Shown: positions 7,010-14,463 of the stretch, piece by piece
How positions within the stretch are numbered: position 1 is the stretch's first letter
How the letters are laid out: each line of letters opens with the position of its first letter
Assembly: GCA_900554565.1 (NCBI GenBank)
Contig: USHX01000012.1
Span: 1 to 46,432, forward strand
From: an uncultured Clostridium sp.
GTDB lineage: Bacteria > Bacillota > Clostridia > TANB77 > CAG-508
DNA: 46,432 bases
Reading direction: 5' to 3'
Notes under the pieces: generated by a model
What the model was told of the DNA's origin: nothing
The model's database searches: none
Seen by the model: the letters and a program-made list of their open reading frames with translations, nothing else
Made by a program: the position numbers and the translations under genes

Positions 7010-7116
7010 TTATATTACCCCCAAAATTAATGTTTTATTTCAAATAAAAATAGAGCGTATATTAAATAACACTCTACTAGTTTATAAATATAACACAAAC
7101 ATACAATAATTGCAAG

Positions 7117-7782
7117 CTATTTTTTGGCGGTAATTAAACCATTATTACCCAAAAATTCTAGTAACTTAAATTTGAATTGTATTTGTGAATCAGATTGATT
7201 TGAAATTAGAGCAAATTCCTCTTCAGATAAGCTGTTTTCAAGACTTTCTTTTGAATCCTCTGGAACTACACCAGATGTTATATCTACAAAACATAATGGC
7301 GGAAACATTACACACCACCAATTGTGGCCTTTAGCTTCTCCAATTTCAACTCTTAGTGCATCATAAAAACCTGCAGGAAGAGAAATGTCACCATATTGTT
7401 TAGTTGGAAACTCAAAATTACCTATATTTATATTTACATCATAATTATAGCCGTTTTGTTTTATAGTATCCAAAGCAATTTGTTTGAATGTATCTTTGTT
7501 TTCTTCAACTAAATTAATTGCTTCTTGCTTTGTAGTACAATTTTTACAAATATCATTCATATATGAAAGTAAACTATCACGAACTTTATACTTCAAATTT
7601 TGATCTTCATCGCTATCACTGTTTGCTATTACGTGTAATCTAAAAACACTATCTGCAATATCAGGTAAAACAGATTGTGCATATGAAAAAGCACAAATGG
7701 TTATATATAAAAAGAGTAAAAAACTTAAAATAATTATCATTTTTACTTTGGAATTTTTAAATAAATTTAATATTTTTTTCAT
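7117..7782 (-). CDS. spoIIR: stage II sporulation protein R
   Basis: SpoIIR is the forespore-made, secreted signal that activates the SpoIIGA protease and hence pro-sigma-E in the mother cell. The 221-residue protein has an N-terminal membrane or signal segment (MIIILSFLLFLYITICAFSY) and the family hallmarks FRLHVIANSDS at about 47-57, DQNLKYKVRD, and NWWCVMFPPLCFV at about 152-164. GGAGGTAACAT ahead of the ATG is a strong ribosome-binding site. It heads the minus-strand cluster with murA. The length is typical. No frameshift or truncation is seen. Confidence 0.95.
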   Translation of the reverse strand: MKKILNLFKNSKVKMIIILSFLLFLYITICAFSYAQSVLPDIADSVFRLHVIANSDSDEDQNLKYKVRDSLLSYMNDICKNCTTKQEAINLVEENKDTFKQIALDTIKQNGYNYDVNINIGNFEFPTKQYGDISLPAGFYDALRVEIGEAKGHNWWCVMFPPLCFVDITSGVVPEDSKESLENSLSEEEFALISNQSDSQIQFKFKLLEFLGNNGLITAKK

Positions 7783-7975
7783 ATGTTACCTCCAAAAAAC
7801 TTTTTTACTAAAATATTCTTGTAATTTAATTATTTCCAATTAGGAAAAAAATATACAATTAAAATCAAAAGTAGTGTATACATTATGTAAAAACCACAAA
7901 TTAAAAAGTGATAAAAACACCTAAAATTCAACAAAAAACACGCAAAATGTGTCGATGAGTTTTTTTGAAATATAA

Positions 7976-8004
7976 TTGACATATTTGAAATAAAATGGTA
8001 AAAT
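7976..8004 (+). promoter_or_regulatory. sigma-A-type promoter for the 8073 gene
   Basis: TTGACA (7976-7981), 17 nt, TAAAAT (7999-8004). The transcribed leader then forms the stem-loop at 8008-8045. Confidence 0.65.
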
Positions 8005-8007
8005 TTA

Positions 8008-8045
8008 CCAGTAGGCAGAAATAAGAATCGCAGATTTCCGTATGG
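8008..8045 (+). promoter_or_regulatory. 5' UTR stem-loop
   Basis: CCA-TA at the base and GAAAT/ATTTC near the top form an interrupted hairpin with an AAGAATCGCAG loop, in a leader of about 60 nt. No known riboswitch class is recognised. It ends about 15 nt before the ribosome-binding site, so it could affect mRNA stability or translation. Confidence 0.35.
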
Positions 8046-8072
8046 TTAAAAAATAAAAAGGGGAGAATGCTA

Positions 8073-8531
8073 ATGAAAAAAATATGTGCATTTTATGCAA
8101 GTGACTATCATTTTGAAATGATAAGCCTGCCATATATAGAAGAGAATTTAGAAAAAAGAAAGGAAATAATTATATTAACAGAAAATGACTTGCAAGATAC
8201 AATAAAAACTTTGATTTCTAATATTAATATAGAAGAAAAAAAGAAACAAAGTTTAGAACAAATAAATTGGAAAAATGATGATTTAAACAAATTTAAAAAG
8301 ATAAAAAAAGACACAGAAGAAAATAAAGATGTAATTATATTTATAAAAGGAAAAGAAAATTATATAAGAAATATAAATAAAAATATAGAAAAATGGACAA
8401 GCAAAAATAACAAAGTAAAAATAGTTGATTGCTATGATATGAGCGAAGTATCAGAAAAGGTAGATACACTTATGGAAAAATACAAAATTATGCTAGGGAC
8501 TGCTGGAGAAAAAGTGATAGAAAATATTTAA
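8073..8531 (+). CDS. hypothetical protein, 152 residues
   Basis: A soluble, charged protein starting MKKICAFYASDYHFEMISLP. I do not recognise the family. An alternating alpha/beta pattern is visible: a strand with the YASDYHFE turn, IIILTENDL at about 32-40, DVIIFIKGKENYIRNIN at about 87-103 and KVKIVDCYDM at about 116-125, compatible with a small Rossmann-like domain. GGGGAG lies 7 nt before ATG 8073; the in-frame ATG at 8067 would be too close to it. It has its own promoter and a structured leader. It ends 85 nt before the UDP-sugar pyrophosphorylase gene and may be cotranscribed with it. Confidence 0.7.
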   Translation: MKKICAFYASDYHFEMISLPYIEENLEKRKEIIILTENDLQDTIKTLISNINIEEKKKQSLEQINWKNDDLNKFKKIKKDTEENKDVIIFIKGKENYIRNINKNIEKWTSKNNKVKIVDCYDMSEVSEKVDTLMEKYKIMLGTAGEKVIENI

Positions 8532-8616
8532 ATTATAATATATAAAAAAGGTTGCTATTTTTATAAAAATGATATATAAATAAGATATCAATTATAATAG
8601 TAAAGGAGTTTTTTAT

Positions 8617-9864
8617 ATGGACAGTAAATTAGATGAAATTAAAGCTGTGTTAAAAAAATACGGGCAAGAACATCTATTAAATCATTATGAAACACTAGAT
8701 GAAACACACAAGAAAAAATTATTAGAAGAGATTGAAAATATAGATTTTGAATTAGCAAAAAATTTATATGAATCAACAAAAAAAGAAATTAAAAATAGCA
8801 AAGATGAAATAACACCAATTGATTATTTAGACAAATACAAGCTAAATGATGAATATAAATATTACGAAAACATAGGAAAAAAGGCAATAAAAGATGGTGA
8901 GCTAGCAGCTGTAACAATGGCTGGTGGTCAAGGAACAAGACTAGGTCATGATGGGCCAAAAGGAACATATGACATAGGTTTAGATTCACACAAATCATTA
9001 TTTGAACTATTAAGTGATGGTCTAAAAGAACAAGGTAAAAAATATGGAGTAACAATTCCATGGTTTATAATGACAAGTAGAGAAAACAACAAAGCAACAG
9101 TAGAATTTTTCGAAAAAAATAAATGTTTCGGATACCAAAAAGACAAAAACCTATTTTTCTTTATCCAAGGTGAATTACCAATGATGGATACAGAAGGAAA
9201 AATTCTAATTGGAGAAGATGGATTAGTTAAACTTGCAGCAGATGGACATGGTGGAATATATGAATCACTTGTAAAAAGTGGAATGACTAAAAAAATGAGA
9301 GAACTAGGAGTAAAATGGGTATTTATAGGTGGAGTTGACAACTGCTTAGTAAAAATGGTTGACCCTGTACTTATGGGAGTTGCAATTGATAAAGGAGTAA
9401 CAGTTGCTTGTAAATCAGTTGTAAAAGCAAATCCACAAGAAAGAGTAGGAGTATTTTGTAAAAGAAATGGAAGACCAAATGTTATAGAATACACTGAAAT
9501 AACTGATGAAATGGCAGAAGCAACAGATAAAAATGGAGAATTATTATATGGAGAATCACATATATTATGTAATCTGTTTAGTGTTGATGCTGTAGAAAGA
9601 ATGGGAGCAGAACCATTACCATATCATGTTGCATTTAAAAAAGCGAAATACATAGATAAAGATGGTAATTTAGTAGTACCAGATTCGCCAAATGCATATA
9701 AATTTGAAGCATTCTTATTTGATGCTTTTGGCGAAGTTGATGAAATGGCAGTACTTCGTGTAAAAAGAGAAGAAGAGTTTGCACCAGTAAAAAATGCAGA
9801 TTCAGCAGGAGTAGACTGTCCAAAAACAGCTAGAGAACTATACAAAAAATTCTATAATATATAG
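8617..9864 (+). CDS. UDPGP-type UTP:sugar-1-phosphate uridylyltransferase
   Basis: A pyrophosphorylase that makes a UDP-sugar from UTP and a hexose- or N-acetylhexosamine-1-phosphate. Over 415 residues it follows the eukaryote-like UDPGP/AGX family rather than the bacterial GalU or GlmU types. The nucleotide-binding loop VTMAGGQGTRLGHDGPKG is at about 98-115, WFIMTSREN at about 149-157, and the metal and uridine site FIGGVDNCLVKMVDP at about 237-251. The gene is followed 47 nt later by a phosphosugar mutase, its logical upstream enzyme. Substrate (glucose or GlcNAc) cannot be fixed from sequence alone. Confidence 0.9.
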   Translation: MDSKLDEIKAVLKKYGQEHLLNHYETLDETHKKKLLEEIENIDFELAKNLYESTKKEIKNSKDEITPIDYLDKYKLNDEYKYYENIGKKAIKDGELAAVTMAGGQGTRLGHDGPKGTYDIGLDSHKSLFELLSDGLKEQGKKYGVTIPWFIMTSRENNKATVEFFEKNKCFGYQKDKNLFFFIQGELPMMDTEGKILIGEDGLVKLAADGHGGIYESLVKSGMTKKMRELGVKWVFIGGVDNCLVKMVDPVLMGVAIDKGVTVACKSVVKANPQERVGVFCKRNGRPNVIEYTEITDEMAEATDKNGELLYGESHILCNLFSVDAVERMGAEPLPYHVAFKKAKYIDKDGNLVVPDSPNAYKFEAFLFDAFGEVDEMAVLRVKREEEFAPVKNADSAGVDCPKTARELYKKFYNI

Positions 9865-9911
9865 TATTAAAATTTAGATATAGAAAATATGTATTTAAGG
9901 AGAAAAGAAAT

Positions 9912-11636
9912 ATGAATTATTTAGAAGAATATAAAAAATGGTGTGAAAGTCCAGAATTTGATGAAGAAACAAAAAAAGAATTATTAGAAATAAAAGATGA
10001 TGAAAAAGAAATAGAAGACAGATTTTACAAAGAATTAGAATTTGGAACAGCTGGACTTCGTGGAGTAATTGGAGCAGGAACAAACAGAATGAACAAATAC
10101 ACTGTAGGAAAAGCTACACAAGGACTTGCAAACTATATATTAGAACAAGGAACACAAGATAAAGGTGTAGCAATTAGTTATGACTCTAGAAGAATGTCAA
10201 AAGAATTTAGTACACAAACAGCGTTAATATTAAATGCAAATGGAATAAAAACATATTTATTTAAAAACTTAAGACCAGTTCCAGAATTATCTTTTGCAGT
10301 AAGAAACTTAGGTTGCACTGCAGGTGTTATGATTACAGCAAGTCATAACCCACCAAAATATAATGGATATAAAGTATACTGGGATGATGGCTCACAAATA
10401 GTTAGCCCAAGAGACAAAGACATAATAGCAAAAGTAAGAGCAGTAGAAAATTATACTGAAATAAAAGAAACAACAAGAGAAGAAGCTGAAAAACAAGGCC
10501 TATTTAACATAATAGACACATCAATGGATGATAAATACTTATCAGTATTAAAAAGTAAAGTACTAAATCCAGAAGTAGTAAAAGAACAAGGAAAAGATAT
10601 AAAAGTTGTTTATACACCATTACATGGAACTGGAAATACAGTTGCAGAAAGACTTTTAAATGAAATAGGATTAAAAAATGTATATGTTGTACCAGAACAA
10701 AAAGATCCTGATGGAAACTTCCCAACAGTAAGTTATCCAAACCCAGAAGATAAAAAAGCATTTAAATTAGCTCTAGAATTAGGGAAAAAAGTAGATGCAG
10801 ATGTTGTTTTAGCAACAGACCCAGATGCAGATAGATTAGGAATATTTGCAAAAGACACAAAAACTGATAAATACATGGAATATACAGGAAATATGTCAGC
10901 ATTATTAATTGCAGAATATAGAATAGAACAAATGAAAGAAAAAGGAATATTACCAGCAGATGGAATGTTTATAACAACAATAGTTTCATCAGAACTAGCA
11001 AAAGCAATTGCAAAAAATTACAACTTAGAATGTATAGAAGTTTTAACAGGATTTAAAAATATCGGAGCTGTAATGAAAAAAGCAGAAGAAAACAAAGACA
11101 AAACATATGTATTTGGATTTGAAGAAAGTTATGGTTGCTTAATTGGTGATTATGCAAGAGACAAAGATGGAATAGCAGCAGTTATGGCACTTTGCGAAGC
11201 AGCTTGTTACTATAGAGCACATGGAAAAACACTATGGGATGCAATGGAAGATATCTATAAAAAATATGGATATTATAAAGAAACACAAGTATCTATAGTT
11301 ATGGAAGGTGTAGAAGGTGCAGAAAAAATAAAAGAAATGATGACAAATATGAGAAATACACCATTAGAAAAAATTGGTGATAGCAAAGTTCTTGTGTTTA
11401 AAGATGTTGAAAAAGATATAGTAAAAGATATGCAAACAGGAGAAGTTTCAAAAACAGGATTACCAAAATCTAATGTTTTATATTATGCATTAGAAAATGA
11501 CAGTTGGTGTTGTATACGTCCTTCTGGAACAGAGCCTAAAATCAAACTATACATGGGTGTTAAAGGTACATCTGATGAAGATGCAGCTAATAAACTAGAA
11601 GAACTAAAAAATGCAATGACAGCTATAGTAAAATAG
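9912..11636 (+). CDS. alpha-D-phosphohexomutase (phosphoglucomutase type)
   Basis: Interconverts hexose-6-phosphate and hexose-1-phosphate, feeding the UDP-sugar pyrophosphorylase just upstream. The 574-residue protein has all four domains of the PgcA-like phospho-sugar mutases: the catalytic serine loop MITASHNPPKYNGYK at about 138-152, the metal-binding DPDADRLG at about 303-310, the sugar-binding FGFEESYG at about 402-409, and the phosphate-binding CIRPSGTEPKIK at about 534-545. The entry GTAGLRG at about 45-51 is also present. A GGAG site precedes the ATG and a clear terminator follows. UDP-glucose from this pair would supply UgtP (17833-18964). Confidence 0.93.
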   Translation: MNYLEEYKKWCESPEFDEETKKELLEIKDDEKEIEDRFYKELEFGTAGLRGVIGAGTNRMNKYTVGKATQGLANYILEQGTQDKGVAISYDSRRMSKEFSTQTALILNANGIKTYLFKNLRPVPELSFAVRNLGCTAGVMITASHNPPKYNGYKVYWDDGSQIVSPRDKDIIAKVRAVENYTEIKETTREEAEKQGLFNIIDTSMDDKYLSVLKSKVLNPEVVKEQGKDIKVVYTPLHGTGNTVAERLLNEIGLKNVYVVPEQKDPDGNFPTVSYPNPEDKKAFKLALELGKKVDADVVLATDPDADRLGIFAKDTKTDKYMEYTGNMSALLIAEYRIEQMKEKGILPADGMFITTIVSSELAKAIAKNYNLECIEVLTGFKNIGAVMKKAEENKDKTYVFGFEESYGCLIGDYARDKDGIAAVMALCEAACYYRAHGKTLWDAMEDIYKKYGYYKETQVSIVMEGVEGAEKIKEMMTNMRNTPLEKIGDSKVLVFKDVEKDIVKDMQTGEVSKTGLPKSNVLYYALENDSWCCIRPSGTEPKIKLYMGVKGTSDEDAANKLEELKNAMTAIVK

Positions 11637-11641
11637 TGATA

Positions 11642-11682
11642 AAAAGAGGAAGTAGAAACAAGTCTGCTTCCTTTTTGTTTTG
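11642..11682 (+). terminator. terminator after the phosphohexomutase gene
   Basis: AAAAGAGGAAGTAG pairs with CTGCTTCCTTTTT around an 8-nt loop, followed by a T-rich tract. Confidence 0.85.
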
Positions 11683-11752
11683 TCAACTTTAGGAATGTCC
11701 TAGTTAAATAAAATAAATATCAATAAAAATTGGAAAATAAAGTAAAAAAACG

Positions 11753-11781
11753 TAGACAAATTTGACATAATGTGTTAAAAT
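11753..11781 (+). promoter_or_regulatory. sigma-A-type promoter for the 11872 gene
   Basis: TAGACA (11753-11758), 17 nt, TAAAAT (11776-11781). A small hairpin (AGAGTT/AACTCT, 11796-11810) follows in the leader. Confidence 0.55.
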
Positions 11782-11871
11782 TAAAAATGTAATTAAGAGT
11801 TAAAAACTCTATTGTAGTTTGAAGTTAAAGTAAGATATGACAGTATATTATAGCGAAAGGAGAGATATCTT

Positions 11872-12768
11872 ATGGAAACAGAAAAAATTGTATTAACAAC
11901 TGGAAAGGGGAAAGTGGAGCTACCATTAGAAATAAGAGAAGAGCAATTTGAATTACCAAATTTACTTCAATTAATTTCTATATTAGGTTTAAAAAAAGTT
12001 TCCATAGGAAAAGAAAAATTCAAATGGAAAATTGAAGGAAACATTAAACTTTTAAAAGATTTTAAACCGAAAGAACTTTTAAATTTATCAGTTATTTGTA
12101 ATAAGGGGGAAGAAATTCAAATTTTTACAAATAATTTTGAAATCTGTTTTGAATTAAACAATTTTGATGAATATGGAAAATCTATTACACGAATAGATTT
12201 ACAAGAAAAATTGGAAGACCAAAAAGAAAAAATTGAAAAAAGTAAGGAGTTAAATCAACAGGGGGAAAACAAAATGAAAACGGTAGTTCAAGAAAAAACT
12301 AAACCAGAAGTTTTGAAAAAAGTGGAATCAGAAAAGAGTTCCATGCCACAACCAGAACCTTTAAAACCAAAAGCAGAAGTGAAAAAGGTTTCAAAAGAAG
12401 AGGTATCAAAGGCAGTATCTCAAATTGAAAAGAGCATAAGCCCAGTAATATCAATGGCATCTATAGCTAAAAAGTTTAGTGAAGAAGCTGCAAAAGAAGC
12501 TTTCATCTATCTAGAAGAAGGGGACAAGGTGAAGGAAATCTACAATGGAATATATGAAATTAAAAAGGGAAAAAAATTTCATTTTCCAGAAGTAGAAAAT
12601 ATGGTACTCGACTTAACAGGTACTTTTAGAACAAAAGATTTATGTTCAGTTTGGAAGAAACATCCTAAAGATGTTATCCAAGCAGTGGTAAAGAAATTGG
12701 AAGCCGAAGGAAAATTAAAATACTTACCTTCAACAGTTGAATACAAAGTCAAAAGAGAAGCAAAATAG
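11872..12768 (+). CDS. hypothetical protein with charged linker, 298 residues
   Basis: Three parts can be seen. Residues 1-115 are beta-rich and globular, starting METEKIVLTTGKGKVELPL. Residues 116-195 are a low-complexity Lys, Glu and Pro-rich linker. Residues 196-298 are helical, with ASIAKKFSEEAAKEAFIYLE and a C-terminal stretch (VWKKHPKDVIQAVVKKLEAE) that looks like a small winged-helix or helix-turn-helix fold. There is no signal peptide or membrane segment. It is preceded by AAAGGAGAG and its own promoter, and its stop codon lies inside the terminator hairpin. I do not recognise the family; a nucleic-acid-binding role is a guess from the C-terminus. Confidence 0.7.
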   Translation: METEKIVLTTGKGKVELPLEIREEQFELPNLLQLISILGLKKVSIGKEKFKWKIEGNIKLLKDFKPKELLNLSVICNKGEEIQIFTNNFEICFELNNFDEYGKSITRIDLQEKLEDQKEKIEKSKELNQQGENKMKTVVQEKTKPEVLKKVESEKSSMPQPEPLKPKAEVKKVSKEEVSKAVSQIEKSISPVISMASIAKKFSEEAAKEAFIYLEEGDKVKEIYNGIYEIKKGKKFHFPEVENMVLDLTGTFRTKDLCSVWKKHPKDVIQAVVKKLEAEGKLKYLPSTVEYKVKREAK

Positions 12769-12778
12769 CTTCTTTTTT
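12756..12778 (+). terminator. terminator overlapping the stop codon of the 11872 gene
   Basis: AGAAGC-aaaata-GCTTCT followed by six T. The stop TAG sits between the loop and the descending arm. Confidence 0.8.
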
Positions 12779-12815
12779 GGTTAATGCAAATTCATAGAAG
12801 ATTAGGTATAAAAAA

Positions 12816-12844
12816 TTGACAATAATTAAAGAATGTTGTAATAT
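12816..12844 (+). promoter_or_regulatory. tRNA-Arg promoter
   Basis: TTGACA (12816-12821), 17 nt, TAATAT (12839-12844), 11 nt before the mature 5' end of the tRNA. Confidence 0.75.
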
Positions 12845-12855
12845 AAGTTTGATAT

Positions 12856-12933
12856 GTCTCCGTAGCTCAGTTGGATAGAGCACAGACCTCCTAAGTCTGG
12901 TTAGCGGTGGTTCGATTCCACTCGGGGACACCA
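12856..12933 (+). tRNA. tRNA-Arg(CCU)
   Basis: Acceptor stem GTCTCCG/CGGGGAC, D arm, anticodon stem CAGAC/GTCTG with loop CTCCTAA (anticodon CCU at 12890-12892), T arm GGTTCGATTCC, discriminator A and encoded CCA (12931-12933). It reads AGG codons, not CGG. This is the only tRNA in the window and it matters for the recoding hypothesis because CGG would need a separate CCG-anticodon tRNA. Confidence 0.97.
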
Positions 12934-12980
12934 AAAATTCCATTAATAAAACCATTGATAAAAGTCGATTTTTCGAAGAA

Positions 12981-13020
12981 AGGAGAATTCATATAATAAA
13001 TTCAAATTATATGAATAAGT
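12981..13020 (+). promoter_or_regulatory. Shine-Dalgarno separated from tadA start by a hairpin
   Basis: The only good ribosome-binding site for tadA, AAAGGAG ending at 12985, lies 38 nt upstream of its ATG. Between them TTCATATAAT (12989-12998) and ATTATATGAA (13005-13014) form a perfect 10-bp stem. Folding it would bring the site to a normal distance from the ATG. Confidence 0.55.
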
Positions 13021-13023
13021 AAA

Positions 13024-13503
13024 ATGGAAAAAAACGAAAAATTTATGAAAGAAGCACTAAAAGAAGCACAGAAAGCTTATGAAAAGCTAGAAGTACCTGT
13101 AGGAGCAGTAATTGTAAAAGATGGAAAAATAATTGCAAGGGCACATAATCAAAAAGAAACAAAAAAAGATACAACAAAACATGCGGAAATATTGGCAATT
13201 CAAAAAGCTAGTAAAAAATTAGAGAGTTGGAGATTAATAGATTGTGAGATGTATATAACATTAGAGCCATGTTCAATGTGCGCAGGGGCAATAATAAATT
13301 CTAGAATAAAAAAAATATATATAGGAACATTAGATGAAAAAACAGGAGCTGCCGGCTCAGTATTTAACCTATTTGAAGACTATACATTTAATCATAAAGT
13401 AGAAATTGAAAAAGGAATTTTACAAAAAGATTGTGAACAAATATTAAAAGACTTTTTTAAAGAATTAAGAAAAATAAAAAAAGAGAAAAAGGAAGAGAAA
13501 TGA
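13024..13503 (+). CDS. tadA: tRNA-specific adenosine deaminase TadA
   Basis: TadA deaminates A34 to inosine in tRNA-Arg(ACG), allowing one tRNA to read CGU, CGC and CGA. At 159 residues it has the zinc-binding and catalytic motifs of the family: HAEILAI at about 57-63 with the proton-shuttling Glu, and PCSMCAGAI at about 87-95. It begins MEKNEKFMKEALKEAQKAYE. Its start lies downstream of a hairpin-spaced ribosome-binding site. The next gene overlaps it by 4 nt (ATGA). Inosine cannot pair with G, so CGG depends on a separate tRNA, which is relevant to the CGG anomalies of this window. Confidence 0.95.
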   Translation: MEKNEKFMKEALKEAQKAYEKLEVPVGAVIVKDGKIIARAHNQKETKKDTTKHAEILAIQKASKKLESWRLIDCEMYITLEPCSMCAGAIINSRIKKIYIGTLDEKTGAAGSVFNLFEDYTFNHKVEIEKGILQKDCEQILKDFFKELRKIKKEKKEEK

Positions 13504-14255
13504 AAGAAAAAATAAGAAGTTTTATGAATACAAAAGCTTTTCATATGTGTATGGTTATAATTATTATTGCAATAATTTTATTTGTGCTTGGAATAATTAT
13601 ATTAAAATACAATGTTGAAGGCGAAAAAAATATGCCGTTTAATTTAAGCAAAATAACAGTTATAAGTTCATCTGAAGGTGTGGATAAAGAATCTGGAGAA
13701 AATAAATGGGCATTTGATATAAACCAAAACAATGATCTTTATTTATACATAGAAAAAAATAGTAATTTTGGCAAACAAGAAGCAATAAAAACAGTATTAA
13801 TAGATAACATAAACGTAACAAAAAATAGTCAAAAAGGAACAATAAATTTTTATAGACCAAATACTCTAGAAAATGGTGGAACATTTAGTAATAGTGATGA
13901 AAATAGAGTGGAAAAAATAGAATATGAAGGAGATATGCAATCAAGCTTGAAAGACTTAAAAATAGCCAATCAAGGAGGATTAGTAGTATTTAGATGTGCA
14001 AATGAAAAATTGGCTGAATATATTTCAAATGATGAAGAAATAAATCATAGTGAATTACTAAAAAAATCAAATATTTCAGAAGATGAGTTAAAAGCCAATA
14101 TCAAATTTGATGTAACTATAAGCACTCAAGATGGAAAAGAATATAAATCAAATGTTTCTTTAGATTTACCAATAGAAGGAATTTTAGAAAAAGGGACAAC
14201 TTCTAAAGAGATTACAGATTTAAAAGATGTTATATTTAAAAGGACAAAAAATTAA
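13500..14255 (+). CDS. membrane-anchored hypothetical protein, 251 residues
   Basis: One strong N-terminal membrane segment (MCMVIIIIAIILFVLGIIIL, about residues 17-36) is followed by a soluble domain of about 210 residues, probably extracytoplasmic. That domain is beta-rich with repeated polar turns and has a single Cys. The family is not recognised. It is translationally coupled to tadA through an ATGA overlap, although a common function is not obvious; the overlap probably reflects a compact operon. No terminator is seen before the SRP RNA promoter that follows 9 nt later. Confidence 0.75.
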   Translation: MKEKIRSFMNTKAFHMCMVIIIIAIILFVLGIIILKYNVEGEKNMPFNLSKITVISSSEGVDKESGENKWAFDINQNNDLYLYIEKNSNFGKQEAIKTVLIDNINVTKNSQKGTINFYRPNTLENGGTFSNSDENRVEKIEYEGDMQSSLKDLKIANQGGLVVFRCANEKLAEYISNDEEINHSELLKKSNISEDELKANIKFDVTISTQDGKEYKSNVSLDLPIEGILEKGTTSKEITDLKDVIFKRTKN

Positions 14256-14263
14256 AATTTTGC

Positions 14264-14292
14264 TTGATAATTTTGTTTTATTATTATATAAT
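14264..14292 (+). promoter_or_regulatory. SRP RNA promoter
   Basis: TTGATA (14264-14269), 17 nt, TATAAT (14287-14292). Initiation would fall near 14300, matching the start of the SRP RNA stem. Confidence 0.75.
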
Positions 14293-14300
14293 ACACATGG

Positions 14301-14438
14301 TATTTGCTTAATCTTTGTATGGAGAGTATACCAATAAAGACCTATGAATCTTGTCAGGTCCGGAAGGAAGCAGCAATAAGTAGTTTATCTTTATGTGGGA
14401 ATACTTTCCATAGAGAGATTAAATGCAACTACCATTTT
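14301..14438 (+). ncRNA. ffs: signal recognition particle RNA (small bacterial type)
   Basis: The universally conserved SRP domain IV is visible as GTCAGGTCCGGAAGGAAGCA at 14354-14373, the binding site for Ffh. The flanks fold into the long SRP rod: TTGCTTAATCT...TATGG...AGTAT at 14303-14330 pairs with ATACT..CCATA..AGATTAAATGCAA at 14401-14426, and a T-run ends the RNA at about 14438. With about 125 nt it is the shorter form without a full Alu domain. It directly precedes dnaX, the usual order ffs-dnaX-ybaB-recR in Firmicutes. Confidence 0.93.
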
Positions 14439-14463
14439 TTATAGTATAAAGGATGTGAAAAAT

